DNA of 64,000 bases from an uncultured Opitutia bacterium (lineage in GTDB: Bacteria; Verrucomicrobiota; Verrucomicrobiia; Opitutales; Opitutaceae): assembly GCA_903902745.1 (NCBI GenBank), contig CAIUWA010000018.1, positions 1-64,000 of the forward strand, written 5' to 3'. The notes below the pieces were generated by a model. The model was not told the origin of the DNA, made no database searches, and was given only the letters and a program-made list of their open reading frames with translations. This document shows, in pieces, positions 1-10,556 of this stretch; position 1 is the first letter of the stretch, and each line of letters starts with the position of its first letter. The position numbers were made by a program, and so were the translations under genes.

Positions 1-45
1 CTCATAACCTGAAGGTCGCTGGTTCAAATCCAGCCCCTGCACCCA
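1..45 (+). tRNA. initiator tRNA-Met (CAU), 3' part only
   Basis: The window opens inside the anticodon loop CTCATAA (1-7, anticodon CAT at 3-5). It continues with the anticodon-stem strand CCTGA, a five-base variable region, a T arm (GCTGG / CCAGC around TTCAAAT, 18-34), the acceptor strand CCCTGCA (35-41), discriminator C and an encoded CCA (43-45). Base-by-base similarity to bacterial initiator tRNAs, including the A at position 72 that gives the unpaired 1-72 end, points to fMet rather than elongator Met or Ile2. The 5' half lies outside the window. Confidence 0.9.
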
Positions 46-53
46 ATTTCCCG

Positions 54-87
54 AAACCCTGCCCTTTCCCGGCAGGGTTTCCTTTTT
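54..87 (+). terminator. Rho-independent terminator after the tRNA
   Basis: A 10-bp perfect stem, AAACCCTGCC (54-63) with GGCAGGGTTT (71-80), encloses a 7-nt loop and is followed by CC and five T residues. It sits 9 bp after the tRNA CCA end, so it most likely ends the tRNA transcript. Confidence 0.85.
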
Positions 88-120
88 ATCCAAGTCCGTC
101 CCGTTTCAGATCGGCCGCCT

Positions 121-1086
121 TCAACTCTGTTTACCCTGTCTCAGACGGTCGAGGAATACGGCCACGATGATTACCAAGCCGATGATGATCTCCTGGAAAT
201 AAGTCGGCCAGCCCATCTGCTGTGAGCCGTTGCGCAAGACGGCCATGATCAAGGCCCCAATCATCGATCCAAGGATGGTGCCCACGCCGCCCGACAGACT
301 CGCCCCGCCGATGATGACCGCCGCGATGATATCGAGCTCGAGGCCGACCGCGACCGTCGGGTCGCCCTGTCGCAGGCGCGAGAGCTGGAAAAGTCCGGCC
401 AACCCGAAATAACAGCCCGCCACCGCGTAGATCAAAACCTTCACCCGCCGGGTCGGCACGCCGCACAGCCGCGCCGCGGCCTCGTTGGAGCCCAGCGCAA
501 AAATATGCCGCCCAAAGATCGTGTTGCGCAGGAGCAGGGAGGTGAGCACCGCCAGCACCAGCAGCACCCATACTCCCGAGGGGAGCGCCCGGCTGAAGGG
601 GTCTACCGTGGTCATCCAGCTGTTGATGGGCGAACCCGCATAGTTGACCGTCTGGTCGTCGGCGAGCCACTTGGCCGTGCCACGCGCCACGCCCAGGGTG
701 CCGAGTGTGATGATGAACGGCGTCATGCGCAGGCCCGCAATCGCCGCGCCGTTGAGCAGGCCGATCACACCGCCCGACGCCACCACCACCAGCAACACGG
801 GCACCGGGCCCCAGCCCCGCTGGATCAGCTGCGCACCGACCACGCTCGTGAGTGCCACGCAGGAACCGACCGAGAGATCGATGCCGCCGCTGACAATGAT
901 CATCGTCATCCCGAGCGCACCAATTGCCACGATGACCGTCTGGGTGAAGATGATCTTGAAGTTGTGGTAGGTCAGGAAAAATTCCCGCATCGGGGCCGGG
1001 ATCGTGAACAACCCGATCACCAGGATGAGCCCGAGAAACGGACCGCCCTGCGCGAGGATTTTTTTCAAGGTGCCTTTCATCGTCAT
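121..1086 (-). CDS. sugar ABC transporter permease (RbsC-like, CUT2)
   Basis: This 321-residue polytopic inner-membrane protein is of the ribose/xylose permease type (BPD_transp_2). Hydrophobic segments run throughout, and the region around GIDLSVGSCVALTSVVGAQ and the later GGASLSGGVGTILGS are typical of RbsC-like permeases. It is the last gene of a three-gene minus-strand operon and starts 20 bp after the ATPase stop. The ORF stays open for 37 codons upstream into the ATPase gene, but those residues are Arg/Pro-rich and unlike the family, so I chose the ATG at 1086 (MTMKG; a second ATG lies at 1080). The substrate cannot be told from sequence. Confidence 0.9.
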   Translation of the reverse strand: MTMKGTLKKILAQGGPFLGLILVIGLFTIPAPMREFFLTYHNFKIIFTQTVIVAIGALGMTMIIVSGGIDLSVGSCVALTSVVGAQLIQRGWGPVPVLLVVVASGGVIGLLNGAAIAGLRMTPFIITLGTLGVARGTAKWLADDQTVNYAGSPINSWMTTVDPFSRALPSGVWVLLVLAVLTSLLLRNTIFGRHIFALGSNEAAARLCGVPTRRVKVLIYAVAGCYFGLAGLFQLSRLRQGDPTVAVGLELDIIAAVIIGGASLSGGVGTILGSMIGALIMAVLRNGSQQMGWPTYFQEIIIGLVIIVAVFLDRLRQGKQS

Positions 1087-1105
1087 TCCGGGGTCGCGCG
1101 ATGCT

Positions 1106-2614
1106 TTAGCCCGCGCCGCCTGCGCCGCCGGTAGCCACCCGCATGATCTCGGCCTCGTTCCATTGGGCGCGCGGGCGCACGGCGGCAAGCTCTCCACGGC
1201 ACATCACGCCAATGGTGTCACACAGGCCGAGCAGCTCGGGCAGGTAGGAAGTGACGACAATCACCGCCTTGCCTGCCGAGGCCAGGGCACCGATGAGCTC
1301 GTAAATCTGCGCCTTGCTGCCGACGTCGATGCCGCGCGTGGGCTCGTCCAGCAGGAAAATCCGGGCGGAATGCTCCAGCAGGCGGGCCAGGGCGATTTTC
1401 TGCTGGTTGCCACCCGAGAGCTCGGTCATCGGCTGGCTGGCATCGCGGCACTTCACCCCGAGTTCGTTCACCCAGCGCCGGACCGTCGCCTGCTGGCGAC
1501 GGCGGCTGATCCAGCCCAGCCGACCGAAGGTCTCCATCCTGGTCAGCGTGAGATTGTCGGCAATGGACTGGTTGAGCATCAGGCCCTCCTCCTTCCGGTT
1601 TTCACTGAGAAAGCCGATGCCCTGCTGCCAACGCTCACGGGGCGTGGGGCGACCGGCCGGTGCATCGATCACACACACCTCGCCCGCCTCCAGCCGGTCG
1701 AGCGAGAAAATTGTCCGCAACAGTTCCGTGCGGCCGGCGCCGATCAGTCCGCCGAGGCCGAAAATTTCACCCGCGCGCACCTGCAGGCTTGCCTGTCGGA
1801 GGCGCGGAGCGCTGGCGGCGGATTTCACCTCGAGCACCACCTTTCCCGCGGTATGCGCAGTACGCGGGTAAAGGTCCTTCACCTCACGGCCCGTCATGAG
1901 GGCCACCAAATGGCCAAGGCTGGCCTCCTGCATCGCCCCGGTGCCGACCGTCTCGCCATCCTTGAGCACGGTATAACGGTCGGCGATGCGGCGGCACTCC
2001 TCCAGAAAATGACTGATATAGATGATGCCCACCCCCTGCCCCCGCAGGCGGAGGATGGTGGCAAAGAGTTTTTCCGTGTCGGCCTGCGTGAGACTGCTGG
2101 TCGGCTCATCCATGATGAGCACCTTGGGCTTTGTCAGCAACGCGCGGGCGATCTCGATGATCTGTTGCTCGGCGATGGAAAACGCCCCGGCCGCACGGTC
2201 CAAATCGAGCCCTTCATGCCCGAGCTGCGCGAGGGCGGCGCGGGCTCGCTCCCGGGAGGCTTTCCGGTCGATCCAGCCCAGCCGCGTGGATTCGGCGCCC
2301 AGCAGGATGTTTTCCTGCGCGCTCAGGTGCAGCCCGAGGTTCAGTTCCTGGTAGATCATCGCCACGCCCTTCAGGCGCGCATCGTGGGGCCCGGCCGGTG
2401 CGTAGGGCCGGCCGCCCAGTTCCATCGTGCCGGCGTCGGCGGAGTGCGCCCCGCTGAGAATTTTCATCAGCGTGCTCTTGCCCGCGCCGTTCTCGCCGAT
2501 GACCGCGTGGATCTCGCCGGGAAGGATCTCCAGCGACACCCCCCGCAATGCGCGGGTCGCGCCAAAGCTCTTCTGGATGCCCGCCAGCCGCAGGCTCGCG
2601 GCGGTCGTGGTCAT
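1106..2614 (-). CDS. sugar ABC transporter ATP-binding protein (RbsA/MglA-like)
   Basis: This 502-residue protein has the duplicated-ATPase architecture of CUT2 importers. The first half has a Walker A (GENGAGKST, about residue 41) and a Walker B (VLIMDEPTSSL). The second half has the degenerate Walker A GLIGAGRTEL, the signature LSGGNQQKIALARLL and IFLLDEPTRGID. A weakened second P-loop is normal for RbsA, XylG and MglA. Its ATG directly abuts the stop of the binding-protein gene, which indicates tight co-expression. It would sit on the cytoplasmic face of the membrane and power the permease encoded downstream. Confidence 0.95.
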   Translation of the reverse strand: MTTTAASLRLAGIQKSFGATRALRGVSLEILPGEIHAVIGENGAGKSTLMKILSGAHSADAGTMELGGRPYAPAGPHDARLKGVAMIYQELNLGLHLSAQENILLGAESTRLGWIDRKASRERARAALAQLGHEGLDLDRAAGAFSIAEQQIIEIARALLTKPKVLIMDEPTSSLTQADTEKLFATILRLRGQGVGIIYISHFLEECRRIADRYTVLKDGETVGTGAMQEASLGHLVALMTGREVKDLYPRTAHTAGKVVLEVKSAASAPRLRQASLQVRAGEIFGLGGLIGAGRTELLRTIFSLDRLEAGEVCVIDAPAGRPTPRERWQQGIGFLSENRKEEGLMLNQSIADNLTLTRMETFGRLGWISRRRQQATVRRWVNELGVKCRDASQPMTELSGGNQQKIALARLLEHSARIFLLDEPTRGIDVGSKAQIYELIGALASAGKAVIVVTSYLPELLGLCDTIGVMCRGELAAVRPRAQWNEAEIMRVATGGAGGAG

Positions 2615-3598
2615 TTACTTCAGGTACCGATCGAGCGGTGGAACAATCAGGTCGGCAATCGCCGGATCGTTCATGTTCTCCCGGGTCACAAAGCCCACGC
2701 CGGTATCGATGCTCGTCTCCACCTTCTCCCCATGCAGCACGGCCACGGCGGTCTTTACCCCGAGATAGCCCATCCGGAGCGGGTCCTGGATGACGAAGCC
2801 CTCGACGTCCCCCTTCTTGAGCCCGTCGAGTGGCATTTCGCCGGCGTCAAACGCGACAAACTTCACCTTCCCGCCGGCGAGGCCGGCGTCGCGCAGGGCC
2901 AGCAGCATGCCGGAGGCGGAGGATTCATTGGAGGCAAAGATGCCGTTCACTTCGCGGCCAAAACGGTTGAGCAGCGTTTCCGCGACCCGCTTCGCGCTGT
3001 CGCGCGTGGCCCCGGCATGCTGGTCGGTCGAGATCAGCTTGATGGCCGGGAAATCCTTTTTCATCACCTCGAGAAACCCCTCCTCCCGCTCCTCCGTGCT
3101 CGCCGAGCCCACCTGGTAGCGGAGCAGGATGGCGTTGCCTTTGCCGCCCATGAATTTGCCGAGGTTGCGCGCCGCGATCCGGCCGCCCTCCTTGTTGTCG
3201 GTGGCGATGTAACTGGCCTGCGCCTTGGAATCGAGGGCCGAGTCGACGATGATGACCGGAATCTTGCCGCGCACCGCGGTCTCAACCGGACCGACCAGTG
3301 CCTTGCGGTCGAGCGGCGCGAGCACAATCGCGCTGACATGCCGGCCGATGAAATTTTCCACGACCTGCACCTGCTGCTCGCGGTCATCCTCCTTCAGCGG
3401 ACCCTGCCAGATGATATGCACCGTGTCCTTGCCGGCGGCATTCAACTCGCGTTCCGCCTTCACCGCCCCGGCATGGATGGATTTCCAAAACTCATGCGTT
3501 GATCCTTTCGGGATGACCGCGATTTGATAGGTTTCAGCCCTCGCGGTCGGCGAGGTGACAGCCGCAGCCAGGGCCAGCGCAAAAAGAAGTTTTTTCAT
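2615..3598 (-). CDS. sugar ABC transporter substrate-binding protein (RbsB-like)
   Basis: This 327-residue periplasmic binding protein is first in the operon. A signal peptide (MKK then a hydrophobic core, predicted cleavage after TARA, about residue 21) precedes the typical opening YQIAVIPKGSTHEFWKSI. The mid-region motifs GRHVSAIVLAPLD, IPVIIVDSALDSK and FASNESSASGMLLALRDAG match the Peripla_BP_4/LacI-like fold. Family ligands include ribose, xylose, galactose and related sugars; the exact ligand is unknown. No Shine-Dalgarno site is visible; the leader just before the ATG is C-rich. Confidence 0.93.
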   Translation of the reverse strand: MKKLLFALALAAAVTSPTARAETYQIAVIPKGSTHEFWKSIHAGAVKAERELNAAGKDTVHIIWQGPLKEDDREQQVQVVENFIGRHVSAIVLAPLDRKALVGPVETAVRGKIPVIIVDSALDSKAQASYIATDNKEGGRIAARNLGKFMGGKGNAILLRYQVGSASTEEREEGFLEVMKKDFPAIKLISTDQHAGATRDSAKRVAETLLNRFGREVNGIFASNESSASGMLLALRDAGLAGGKVKFVAFDAGEMPLDGLKKGDVEGFVIQDPLRMGYLGVKTAVAVLHGEKVETSIDTGVGFVTRENMNDPAIADLIVPPLDRYLK

Positions 3599-3992
3599 GG
3601 GGTGGGGTTGCGGAAAAACCTGTGTTCAAACTCAGGCCGCGCAAGCATCAATAGCGGCTGATTTCTTCGTCACTCCACGCCGAATAGCCAATGCTGGCGG
3701 GAGAACCGCTTGCCCGCCATTCTGCCCGGGCCGTAACCGACTTGTTGTACCCGGCCTGCACTCTGGGTGCCGCCCCTGCCTTGGATTGATCAATCATTTC
3801 TGCATGCGCGTTGCACGAATGCCTCCAAGGCGTCGTTCAGTTTGCACGATTTTCGGCCCCACTTCGCCGGTCGATATCACCGCCTACTTTTTTAACCACT
3901 TTGCTTCAAAATGGTTGCGAATGCTTCCCGGCCGGTGGCACGCATCGAGTTATAGGCTGGGTGTTAAATCAACCACCAACCCTCTCCTCATC
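3599..3992. other. 394-bp divergent intergenic region, no gene seen
   Basis: This gap separates the minus-strand ABC operon from the plus-strand sigma factor gene, so it should carry promoters for both. I see no convincing sigma-70 pair, no LacI-type palindrome and no RNA gene. Short ORFs here have no recognisable protein. The last 30 bp before the sigma ATG are A/C/T with almost no G. Confidence 0.5.
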
Positions 3993-4706
3993 ATGTCAAC
4001 CTGCACTTCCATCGCAGCCTCCTCCTCCGCCCAGGAAGCCCTCATCGATGTCGCGCTTGTCCAACGCTTCAACACCGGCGATGAGTCCGCCTTTGTCGAG
4101 ATCATGAACCGTTACCGGAGCAAAACCTTCAGCATCGCCCTCGGTCTGCTCCGTAACCGTTCCGACGCCGAGGAAATCACCCAGGACACGTTCATCCGCG
4201 CCCATCGGGGGCTCGCCCGCTTCCGGGGCGATTCTTCCCTGGCCACGTGGCTGCACCGCATCGCAGTGAACCTGGCGCGCAACCGCTACTGGTATTTCTT
4301 CCGCCGCCGCCGCCAGGACTCCCTGTCGCTGGACCACGCTATTGGCGATGGCAGCGGATCCGAGGGCACCTTTGCCGACTTGATCGCGGCGGACACGCGA
4401 GATCCCGCCCAAGAAAGCGCGAGCGACGAGTTTACGAAGCTCGTGGGCACCTGCATGGAGAAGCTGGACAAGAAGCACCGTGAAATCCTCACCCTGCGCA
4501 ATGTGCTCAATCTGCCCTACGAGGAGATCGCCCAGATGCTGGGCATCAACGTGGGCACGGTCAAAAGCCGGATCGCCCGCGCCCGGGAAAACCTGCGCGA
4601 CCTGCTCGGTGAAATGTGCCCGGAATTTGAAAAGGCCAAAACCAGCGCCGATTATTTCCTCACCGCACGGGCCGCCTACGGCCGCCCCGCCCTCGCCCAC
4701 GCTTAG
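3993..4706 (+). CDS. RNA polymerase ECF sigma factor (sigma-70 family)
   Basis: This 237-residue ECF sigma factor recruits core RNA polymerase to its own promoter class. Region 2 (about residues 25-95) contains YRSKTFSIALGLLRNRSDAEEITQDTFIRAHRG-type helices and the promoter-melting stretch ending LATWLHRIAVNLARN. Region 4 (about 150-205) has the helix-turn-helix YEEIAQMLGINVGTVKSRIARAR. The linker between them is long and acidic. The ATG at 3993 begins just before the conserved domain; the ORF is open further upstream but without homology. No anti-sigma factor lies next to it, which is unusual for an RpoE-like sigma. A terminator follows directly. Confidence 0.9.
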   Translation: MSTCTSIAASSSAQEALIDVALVQRFNTGDESAFVEIMNRYRSKTFSIALGLLRNRSDAEEITQDTFIRAHRGLARFRGDSSLATWLHRIAVNLARNRYWYFFRRRRQDSLSLDHAIGDGSGSEGTFADLIAADTRDPAQESASDEFTKLVGTCMEKLDKKHREILTLRNVLNLPYEEIAQMLGINVGTVKSRIARARENLRDLLGEMCPEFEKAKTSADYFLTARAAYGRPALAHA

Positions 4707-4742
4707 CCCTCGGCCCACGCCTCTCTGTTTGGTCATCGTAAC

Positions 4743-4775
4743 AGCCGCCTCCTGCAAGGGGCGGCTTTTTATTTT
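4743..4775 (+). terminator. Rho-independent terminator of the sigma factor gene
   Basis: AGCCGCC (4743-4749) pairs with GGCGGCT (4760-4766) around a 10-nt loop, followed by a T tract. It lies 37 bp after the sigma factor stop codon. Confidence 0.8.
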
Positions 4776-4859
4776 CATCCCGAATTCAGCGCGAGCGGAT
4801 CAAATGATGAAAGAAATCTGGGCCACCGCCCGTTTCTCATCATACCTGACCCTTGCTCC

Positions 4860-6701
4860 ATGCCCGCCGTCGCGTCCTCTCTCGCCCTCCAGCTCAAGCA
4901 AACCTTCGGCTACGCGTCGTTCCGGCCGCTGCAGCGCGAGATCATTGAGGCCACGCTGGCTGGCCAGGATGTGTTCGCCCTGCTCCCCACGGGTGGCGGC
5001 AAATCGCTCTGCTTCCAGCTGCCCGCGCTCGTGCGGCCTGGGCTGACCGTCGTCGTCTCGCCGCTCATCGCCCTGATGAAGGACCAAGTCGATGCGCTGC
5101 AGGCCAGCGGCGTCGCCGCGACCTTTCTCAACTCCTCCCTCGACCCCGACGAAACCCGCCGCCGGCTGAGCGGACTACACCGGGGGGAATTCAAACTGCT
5201 CTACGTCGCGCCCGAGCGTCTCATGCTCGAGGGCTGGGCCGAGAACCTGAAGGCCTGGAACGTCACCTGCCTCGCCATCGACGAGGCGCACTGCGTTTCC
5301 GAGTGGGGCCACGACTTCCGCCCGGAATACCGCCAGCTGGCGCGGCTGCGGAACACGCTGCCCGGTGTGCCGCTGATGGCCCTCACCGCCACCGCAACCG
5401 GTCGCGTGCGTACGGACATCATCAGCCACCTGAAGCTGCGCGAGCCGGCGACTTTCGTCGCGAGTTTCAACCGCCCTAACCTCACCTACCGTGTCGTCCC
5501 GAAGGACCAGCCCCTGAAGCAGATCATCGAGTTCGTGAAGAGCCGCGAGCACGAGAGCGGAATCGTCTATTGCGCCAGCCGGGCTGCCGCCGAACGCACG
5601 GCCGAGGGTCTCACGGGCCGCGGTTTCACCGCCCGGCCCTATCACGCCGGCCTCACCAGCGAGGAGCGCTGCCGCCATCAGGAGCAGTTCCTTCGCGACG
5701 ACACGCGGATCATCTGCGCGACGATCGCATTCGGCATGGGCATCAACAAGCCGAACGTCCGCTGGATCATTCACCACGACCTTCCAAAGAACATCGAGGG
5801 CTACTACCAGGAAACCGGCCGCGCCGGTCGCGACGGCCTGCCGGGCGACTGCCTCCTGCTCTTCAGCGCGGGAGACATTGCAAAGCAGACCCATTTCCTC
5901 GACGAGATCACGAACGAGCACGAGCAGTCGGTCGCCCGCGCCCAGCTCCGGCAGATCGTGCACTACGCCGAGAGCGCCGCCTGCCGCCGGGTCGAGTTGC
6001 TGGAGTACTTCGGGGAGAAATTCCCTTCCGCCACCTGCGGCGCGTGCGACAACTGCCTCGAGCCGCGCGCCACTTACGATGGGACCCTCGCGGCCCAGAA
6101 ATTTCTCTCCTGCGTTTACCGCATCCGGCAAGCCAGCCAGTTCGGGGCGGGCATGAATCATGTGATCGAGGTTCTCACCGGCGCCGACACCGACAAGATC
6201 CGCCGCTGGGGCCACGAACGGCTCACCACCTATGGCATCGGCCAGGAACTCTCCCGCCCGCAATGGGCCGCCGTCGGCCGCGAGCTCATGCGCCTCGGCC
6301 ACGTGACCGTGAGCGAGGGCGAATACGCCACCCTCGAACTGACCGATGACGGTCTCGCCGCCCTGAAAAACCGCACGCCCGTCACGCTCACCAAGCCGAT
6401 GGATCTGCCGAAATCGAAACGCGTCACCACCCGCCGCGAGGGCGACATCGCCTGCGACGAGATCCTCTTCGAGCGCCTGCGCGCCCTCCGCAAGCGCCTC
6501 GCCGACGAACGCAAGGTTCCCGCCTACATTGTCTTTGGCGACACCACCCTCCGCGCCATGGCGCGCCTCTACCCAGATGCGCCCGCCGCCATGGAGGGCA
6601 TCCCGGGCATGGGAGAAAAGAAGCGCGCCGAGTTCGGCGAAATCTTCGCCGCGGAAATCTCCAGCTATCTCCAGTCTAATTCGCGCCAGGCGTTTGAGTA
6701 G
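4860..6701 (+). CDS. recQ: ATP-dependent DNA helicase RecQ
   Basis: This 613-residue 3'-to-5' helicase acts in recombination and fork repair. Motif I is LLPTGGGKS (residues 41-49) and motif II is DEAH (141-144) followed by the RecQ-specific CVSEWGHDFRPEY aromatic loop. Motif VI is QETGRAGRDGLPGDC. A RecQ-Ct zinc site (CRRVELLEYFGE with CGACDNC) and a winged-helix region follow. The C-terminal part from about residue 535 is an HRDC domain (LRALRKRLADE, IPGMGEKKRAEFGE). The length is usual for the family. The leader is pyrimidine-rich with no clear Shine-Dalgarno site. Confidence 0.96.
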   Translation: MPAVASSLALQLKQTFGYASFRPLQREIIEATLAGQDVFALLPTGGGKSLCFQLPALVRPGLTVVVSPLIALMKDQVDALQASGVAATFLNSSLDPDETRRRLSGLHRGEFKLLYVAPERLMLEGWAENLKAWNVTCLAIDEAHCVSEWGHDFRPEYRQLARLRNTLPGVPLMALTATATGRVRTDIISHLKLREPATFVASFNRPNLTYRVVPKDQPLKQIIEFVKSREHESGIVYCASRAAAERTAEGLTGRGFTARPYHAGLTSEERCRHQEQFLRDDTRIICATIAFGMGINKPNVRWIIHHDLPKNIEGYYQETGRAGRDGLPGDCLLLFSAGDIAKQTHFLDEITNEHEQSVARAQLRQIVHYAESAACRRVELLEYFGEKFPSATCGACDNCLEPRATYDGTLAAQKFLSCVYRIRQASQFGAGMNHVIEVLTGADTDKIRRWGHERLTTYGIGQELSRPQWAAVGRELMRLGHVTVSEGEYATLELTDDGLAALKNRTPVTLTKPMDLPKSKRVTTRREGDIACDEILFERLRALRKRLADERKVPAYIVFGDTTLRAMARLYPDAPAAMEGIPGMGEKKRAEFGEIFAAEISSYLQSNSRQAFE

Positions 6702-6881
6702 TGTGGCGCCAGTTTGTCGACGGTAGGGACGGGCGGCCCGCCCGTCCGGGCTTACAAGAGGCCCCGCCTCTCCGAACAGATGTGCGGAGTCCGCCCTTAC
6801 TAGGCGGTTGCATCGCGTTCGTTAAATATTTTCTCTTCCGGGCTTCCCCACCCCGGCCCGGCAGCCGTATCGCCTCCTTCC

Positions 6882-8153
6882 ATGCCCAAAACCTCCGTCA
6901 GCGGTCTCAAAACGATCACCTCCAAGGTGCAGCCCCTCGTCGAGGCGGCGCTCGCGGATTCCGGCGGCCTCCTGCGCCTCGCCCCCTGTTGGGTGCCGCG
7001 CTCGTTTCTCCAGCCCGGCAAGCGTCTCAAGCTCCACCCCGACGACCTCTACGCCTTCGGCCTCAACCGCGGCGGCATTGACGAGCGCTGGTTCGCATCC
7101 ACCACGCCTGCCGCCAACGACAACCGCACCCCCGACGAGGGCCTCAGCTACGTCGTAGCCGGCGGCCGGCTCTTCACGCTCGCCCAGGCTGTCGCCGAAT
7201 GCGGCGCGGGGCTCATCGGTCCGTCGATTTGGAAAAAATACCGGAAGTGGCCCGTTTACTCGAAGTTCTTCGATAACATGGGCCCGATCCCGCACCACAT
7301 GCACCAGTCCGCCGCGCAGGCCAAGCGGGTCGGACTGGAGGGGAAGCCCGAGTCGTACTACTTCCCGCCGCAACACAACAACGTCGGTAATAATTTCCCC
7401 TACACCTTCATGGGCCTCGAGCCCGGTACCACCAAAGCGCAGGTCCGCCGCTGCCTCGAAAACTGGAACCGCGGCGACAACGGCATCCTCGACCTCTCGC
7501 GCGCCTACCGGTTGAAGCCCGGCACCGGCTGGCTCATCCCGCCGAGCGTCCCCCACGCGCCCGGTTCGCTCTGCACTTACGAGCCGCAGTGGGGGTCGGA
7601 CGTCTTCGGCATGTACCAGTCGCTCGTCGAGGGCCGCGAGGTGCCGTGGGCGCTGCTCGTGAAGGACATGCCGAAGGAGAAACACCACGACCTCGACTTC
7701 ATCGTCGACCAGCTCGACTGGGACGAAAACACCGACCCGAATTTCAAGGACAACCATTACCTCGAACCCGTCCCGATTGCCGACACGCGCAGCGAGGGCT
7801 ACGTCGACCGCTGGATCGTCTACGGCAAAGTGAAGGGCGAGCAGCTCTTCACCGCCAAGGAGCTCACCGTCGAGCCCGGCGCGAAATGCACCATCAAGGA
7901 TGGCGGCGCCTACGGCCTCATCACCGTCCAGGGCAAGGGCCGGATGAACCGGCTCACCCTCGACTGCCCGAAGCTCATCCGCTTCCTCGAGCTCACTGAG
8001 GACGAGGTGTTCTGCACCGAGACCGCTGCGAAGGCCGGCGTCACCTTCGAAAACACCAGCACCGTGGAGCCGCTCGTCGTCCTCCGCTACTTCGGCCCCG
8101 AGGTCCACCCCGACGCCCCCGTCATGGGCGCCTACCGCAAAAATAAATTCTGA
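6882..8153 (+). CDS. cupin-fold mannose-6-phosphate isomerase-like protein
   Basis: This 423-residue protein has no signal peptide and resembles the type I phosphomannose isomerase-like cupins that Verrucomicrobia encode in sugar clusters. The best cupin signal is the stretch [21 protein letters not shown], with the histidine and surrounding small residues of a metal-binding strand; a second barrel-like part (residues about 320-400) contains [15 protein letters not shown]. The neighbours, a TIM-barrel isomerase and a Gfo/Idh/MocA dehydrogenase in the same direction with gaps of 37 and 114 bp, support a role in sugar conversion. The substrate is unknown and PMI activity itself is not shown. 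Confidence 0.75.
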   Translation: MPKTSVSGLKTITSKVQPLVEAALADSGGLLRLAPCWVPRSFLQPGKRLKLHPDDLYAFGLNRGGIDERWFASTTPAANDNRTPDEGLSYVVAGGRLFTLAQAVAECGAGLIGPSIWKKYRKWPVYSKFFDNMGPIPHHMHQSAAQAKRVGLEGKPESYYFPPQHNNVGNNFPYTFMGLEPGTTKAQVRRCLENWNRGDNGILDLSRAYRLKPGTGWLIPPSVPHAPGSLCTYEPQWGSDVFGMYQSLVEGREVPWALLVKDMPKEKHHDLDFIVDQLDWDENTDPNFKDNHYLEPVPIADTRSEGYVDRWIVYGKVKGEQLFTAKELTVEPGAKCTIKDGGAYGLITVQGKGRMNRLTLDCPKLIRFLELTEDEVFCTETAAKAGVTFENTSTVEPLVVLRYFGPEVHPDAPVMGAYRKNKF

Positions 8154-8190
8154 TCCACCTTCACCTCCACTTTCACTTTCACTTTTCCCC

Positions 8191-9228
<1,038 letters not shown>

Positions 9229-9242
9229 TGGCGGCGCTAAAG

Positions 9243-9310
9243 CAGTTGGTAGTTGGTGATCCCACTCGAGCTCTCTTCCCTAGGAACCAACTGCAAACTC
9301 CCAACTGCCA
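9243..9310. repeat. TAGTTGG-type intergenic hairpin (family F, copy 1)
   Basis: The sequence begins with AGTTGGTAGTTGG and ends with CCAACTGCAAACTCCCAACTG, forming an imperfect inverted repeat in the 114-bp gap between the TIM-barrel and dehydrogenase genes. A relative with the same arms lies at 53220-53301. Confidence 0.65.
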
Positions 9311-9342
9311 AATACCTCCCCCTCACTTTCACCCCCTCTCCA

Positions 9343-10482
9343 ATGAAACCCCTCAACATCGGCATGATTGGCTACGGCTTCATGGGCCGGGCCCACTCGA
9401 ATGCCTTCCGCAAGGTCGGTAACTTCTTCCCCATCGACCGCCGCATCGTCCTCAAGGCCGCCTGTGGCCGCGACGGCGCCAAGACCCAGGCTTTCGCCCA
9501 CACCTGGGGCTATGAGTCCGTCGAGACCGACTGGCGCGCGCTCATTGCGCGCGATGACATCGATCTCATCGACATCGCCGCGACCAACAATGTCCACGCA
9601 GAGATCGCCCTCGCCGCGGCCAGGGCCGGCAAGATGGTCCTCTGCGAAAAACCCCTCGCGATGAATCCCGCCGAGGCCCTGAAGATGGTGAAGGCCGTCG
9701 AGAAGGCGAAGGTGCCGAACATGGTCTGGTACAACTACCGCCGCGTTCCTGCTGTCACCCTCGCCAAGCAGCTCATCGACGAGGGCCGTCTCGGGAAGAT
9801 TTTCCACTACCGCGCGAAATTTCTGCAGGACTGGACCATCTCCGCCGACGTCCCACAGGGCGGCCAAGGCACTTGGCGGCTCGACGCCGCCGTCGCCGGC
9901 AGCGGCGTCACCGGCGATCTTCTCGCCCACTGCATCGATACCGCGCTCTGGCTCAACGGCGGCATCAAGGAGGTGACCGCCATGACGGAGACCTTCGTCA
10001 AGGAGCGCCAGCACGCCCTCACCGGCAAAAAACAGAAGGTCGGCATCGACGATGCCAGCGCCTTCCTCGCCCGTTTCCGCAACGGCTCGCTCGCGACCTT
10101 TGAGGCCACGCGCTATGCCCGTGGCCACAAGGCGCTCTACACGTTCGAGATCAATGGCGAGCACGCCTCGATCTTCTGGGACCTCCACGACCTGCACCGC
10201 CTGCAATACTTCGACCATCGCGACGACGGCGTGATCCGCGGCTGGCGCTCGATCCATGTCAGCGACGGCGACCAGCCCTACATGAAGAACTGGTGGGTGC
10301 CCGGCCTGCAGATCGGCTACGAGCACAGCTTCGTCCACCAGGTCGCCGATTTTCTCGCTGGTGTCGCCAGCGGCCAGCTCGCCGCTCCCACCTTCCGCGA
10401 CGGCCTCGCCACGGACTATGTTACGGACGCCGTCCTTAAATCCGCCCGCTCGGGCCAGTGGACCAAAGTCAAATCAGCCTAA
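9343..10482 (+). CDS. Gfo/Idh/MocA family NAD(P)-dependent oxidoreductase
   Basis: This 379-residue dehydrogenase has an N-terminal Rossmann fold, [12 protein letters not shown] (residues 7-18), and the family hallmark EKP ([15 protein letters not shown]), followed by the C-terminal alpha/beta domain with the substrate-facing region [19 protein letters not shown]. Family members oxidise sugars, inositols or sugar acids. The ORF is open for 30 codons further upstream across a repeat; the ATG at 9343 begins exactly at the Rossmann strand and is preferred. It is the third gene of the sugar cluster. Confidence 0.9.
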   Translation: MKPLNIGMIGYGFMGRAHSNAFRKVGNFFPIDRRIVLKAACGRDGAKTQAFAHTWGYESVETDWRALIARDDIDLIDIAATNNVHAEIALAAARAGKMVLCEKPLAMNPAEALKMVKAVEKAKVPNMVWYNYRRVPAVTLAKQLIDEGRLGKIFHYRAKFLQDWTISADVPQGGQGTWRLDAAVAGSGVTGDLLAHCIDTALWLNGGIKEVTAMTETFVKERQHALTGKKQKVGIDDASAFLARFRNGSLATFEATRYARGHKALYTFEINGEHASIFWDLHDLHRLQYFDHRDDGVIRGWRSIHVSDGDQPYMKNWWVPGLQIGYEHSFVHQVADFLAGVASGQLAAPTFRDGLATDYVTDAVLKSARSGQWTKVKSA

Positions 10483-10556
10483 ATGCCGATTCGGCCCAAT
10501 CCGTAATCAAGACTCATTCGCCTTCGGTCTTTCGTTTTATTTTGCGAGTTTCATCC

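Noticed and set aside
1004-3502. 832-codon plus-strand frame opposite the ABC operon
   Set aside because: His/Arg/Pro/Ala-rich with no recognisable domain; the minus strand encodes a complete, well-conserved importer.
6715-6790. Terminator after recQ
   Set aside because: GACGGGCGGCCCGCCCGTC can form a hairpin but has no T tract; it resembles the REP-like repeats.
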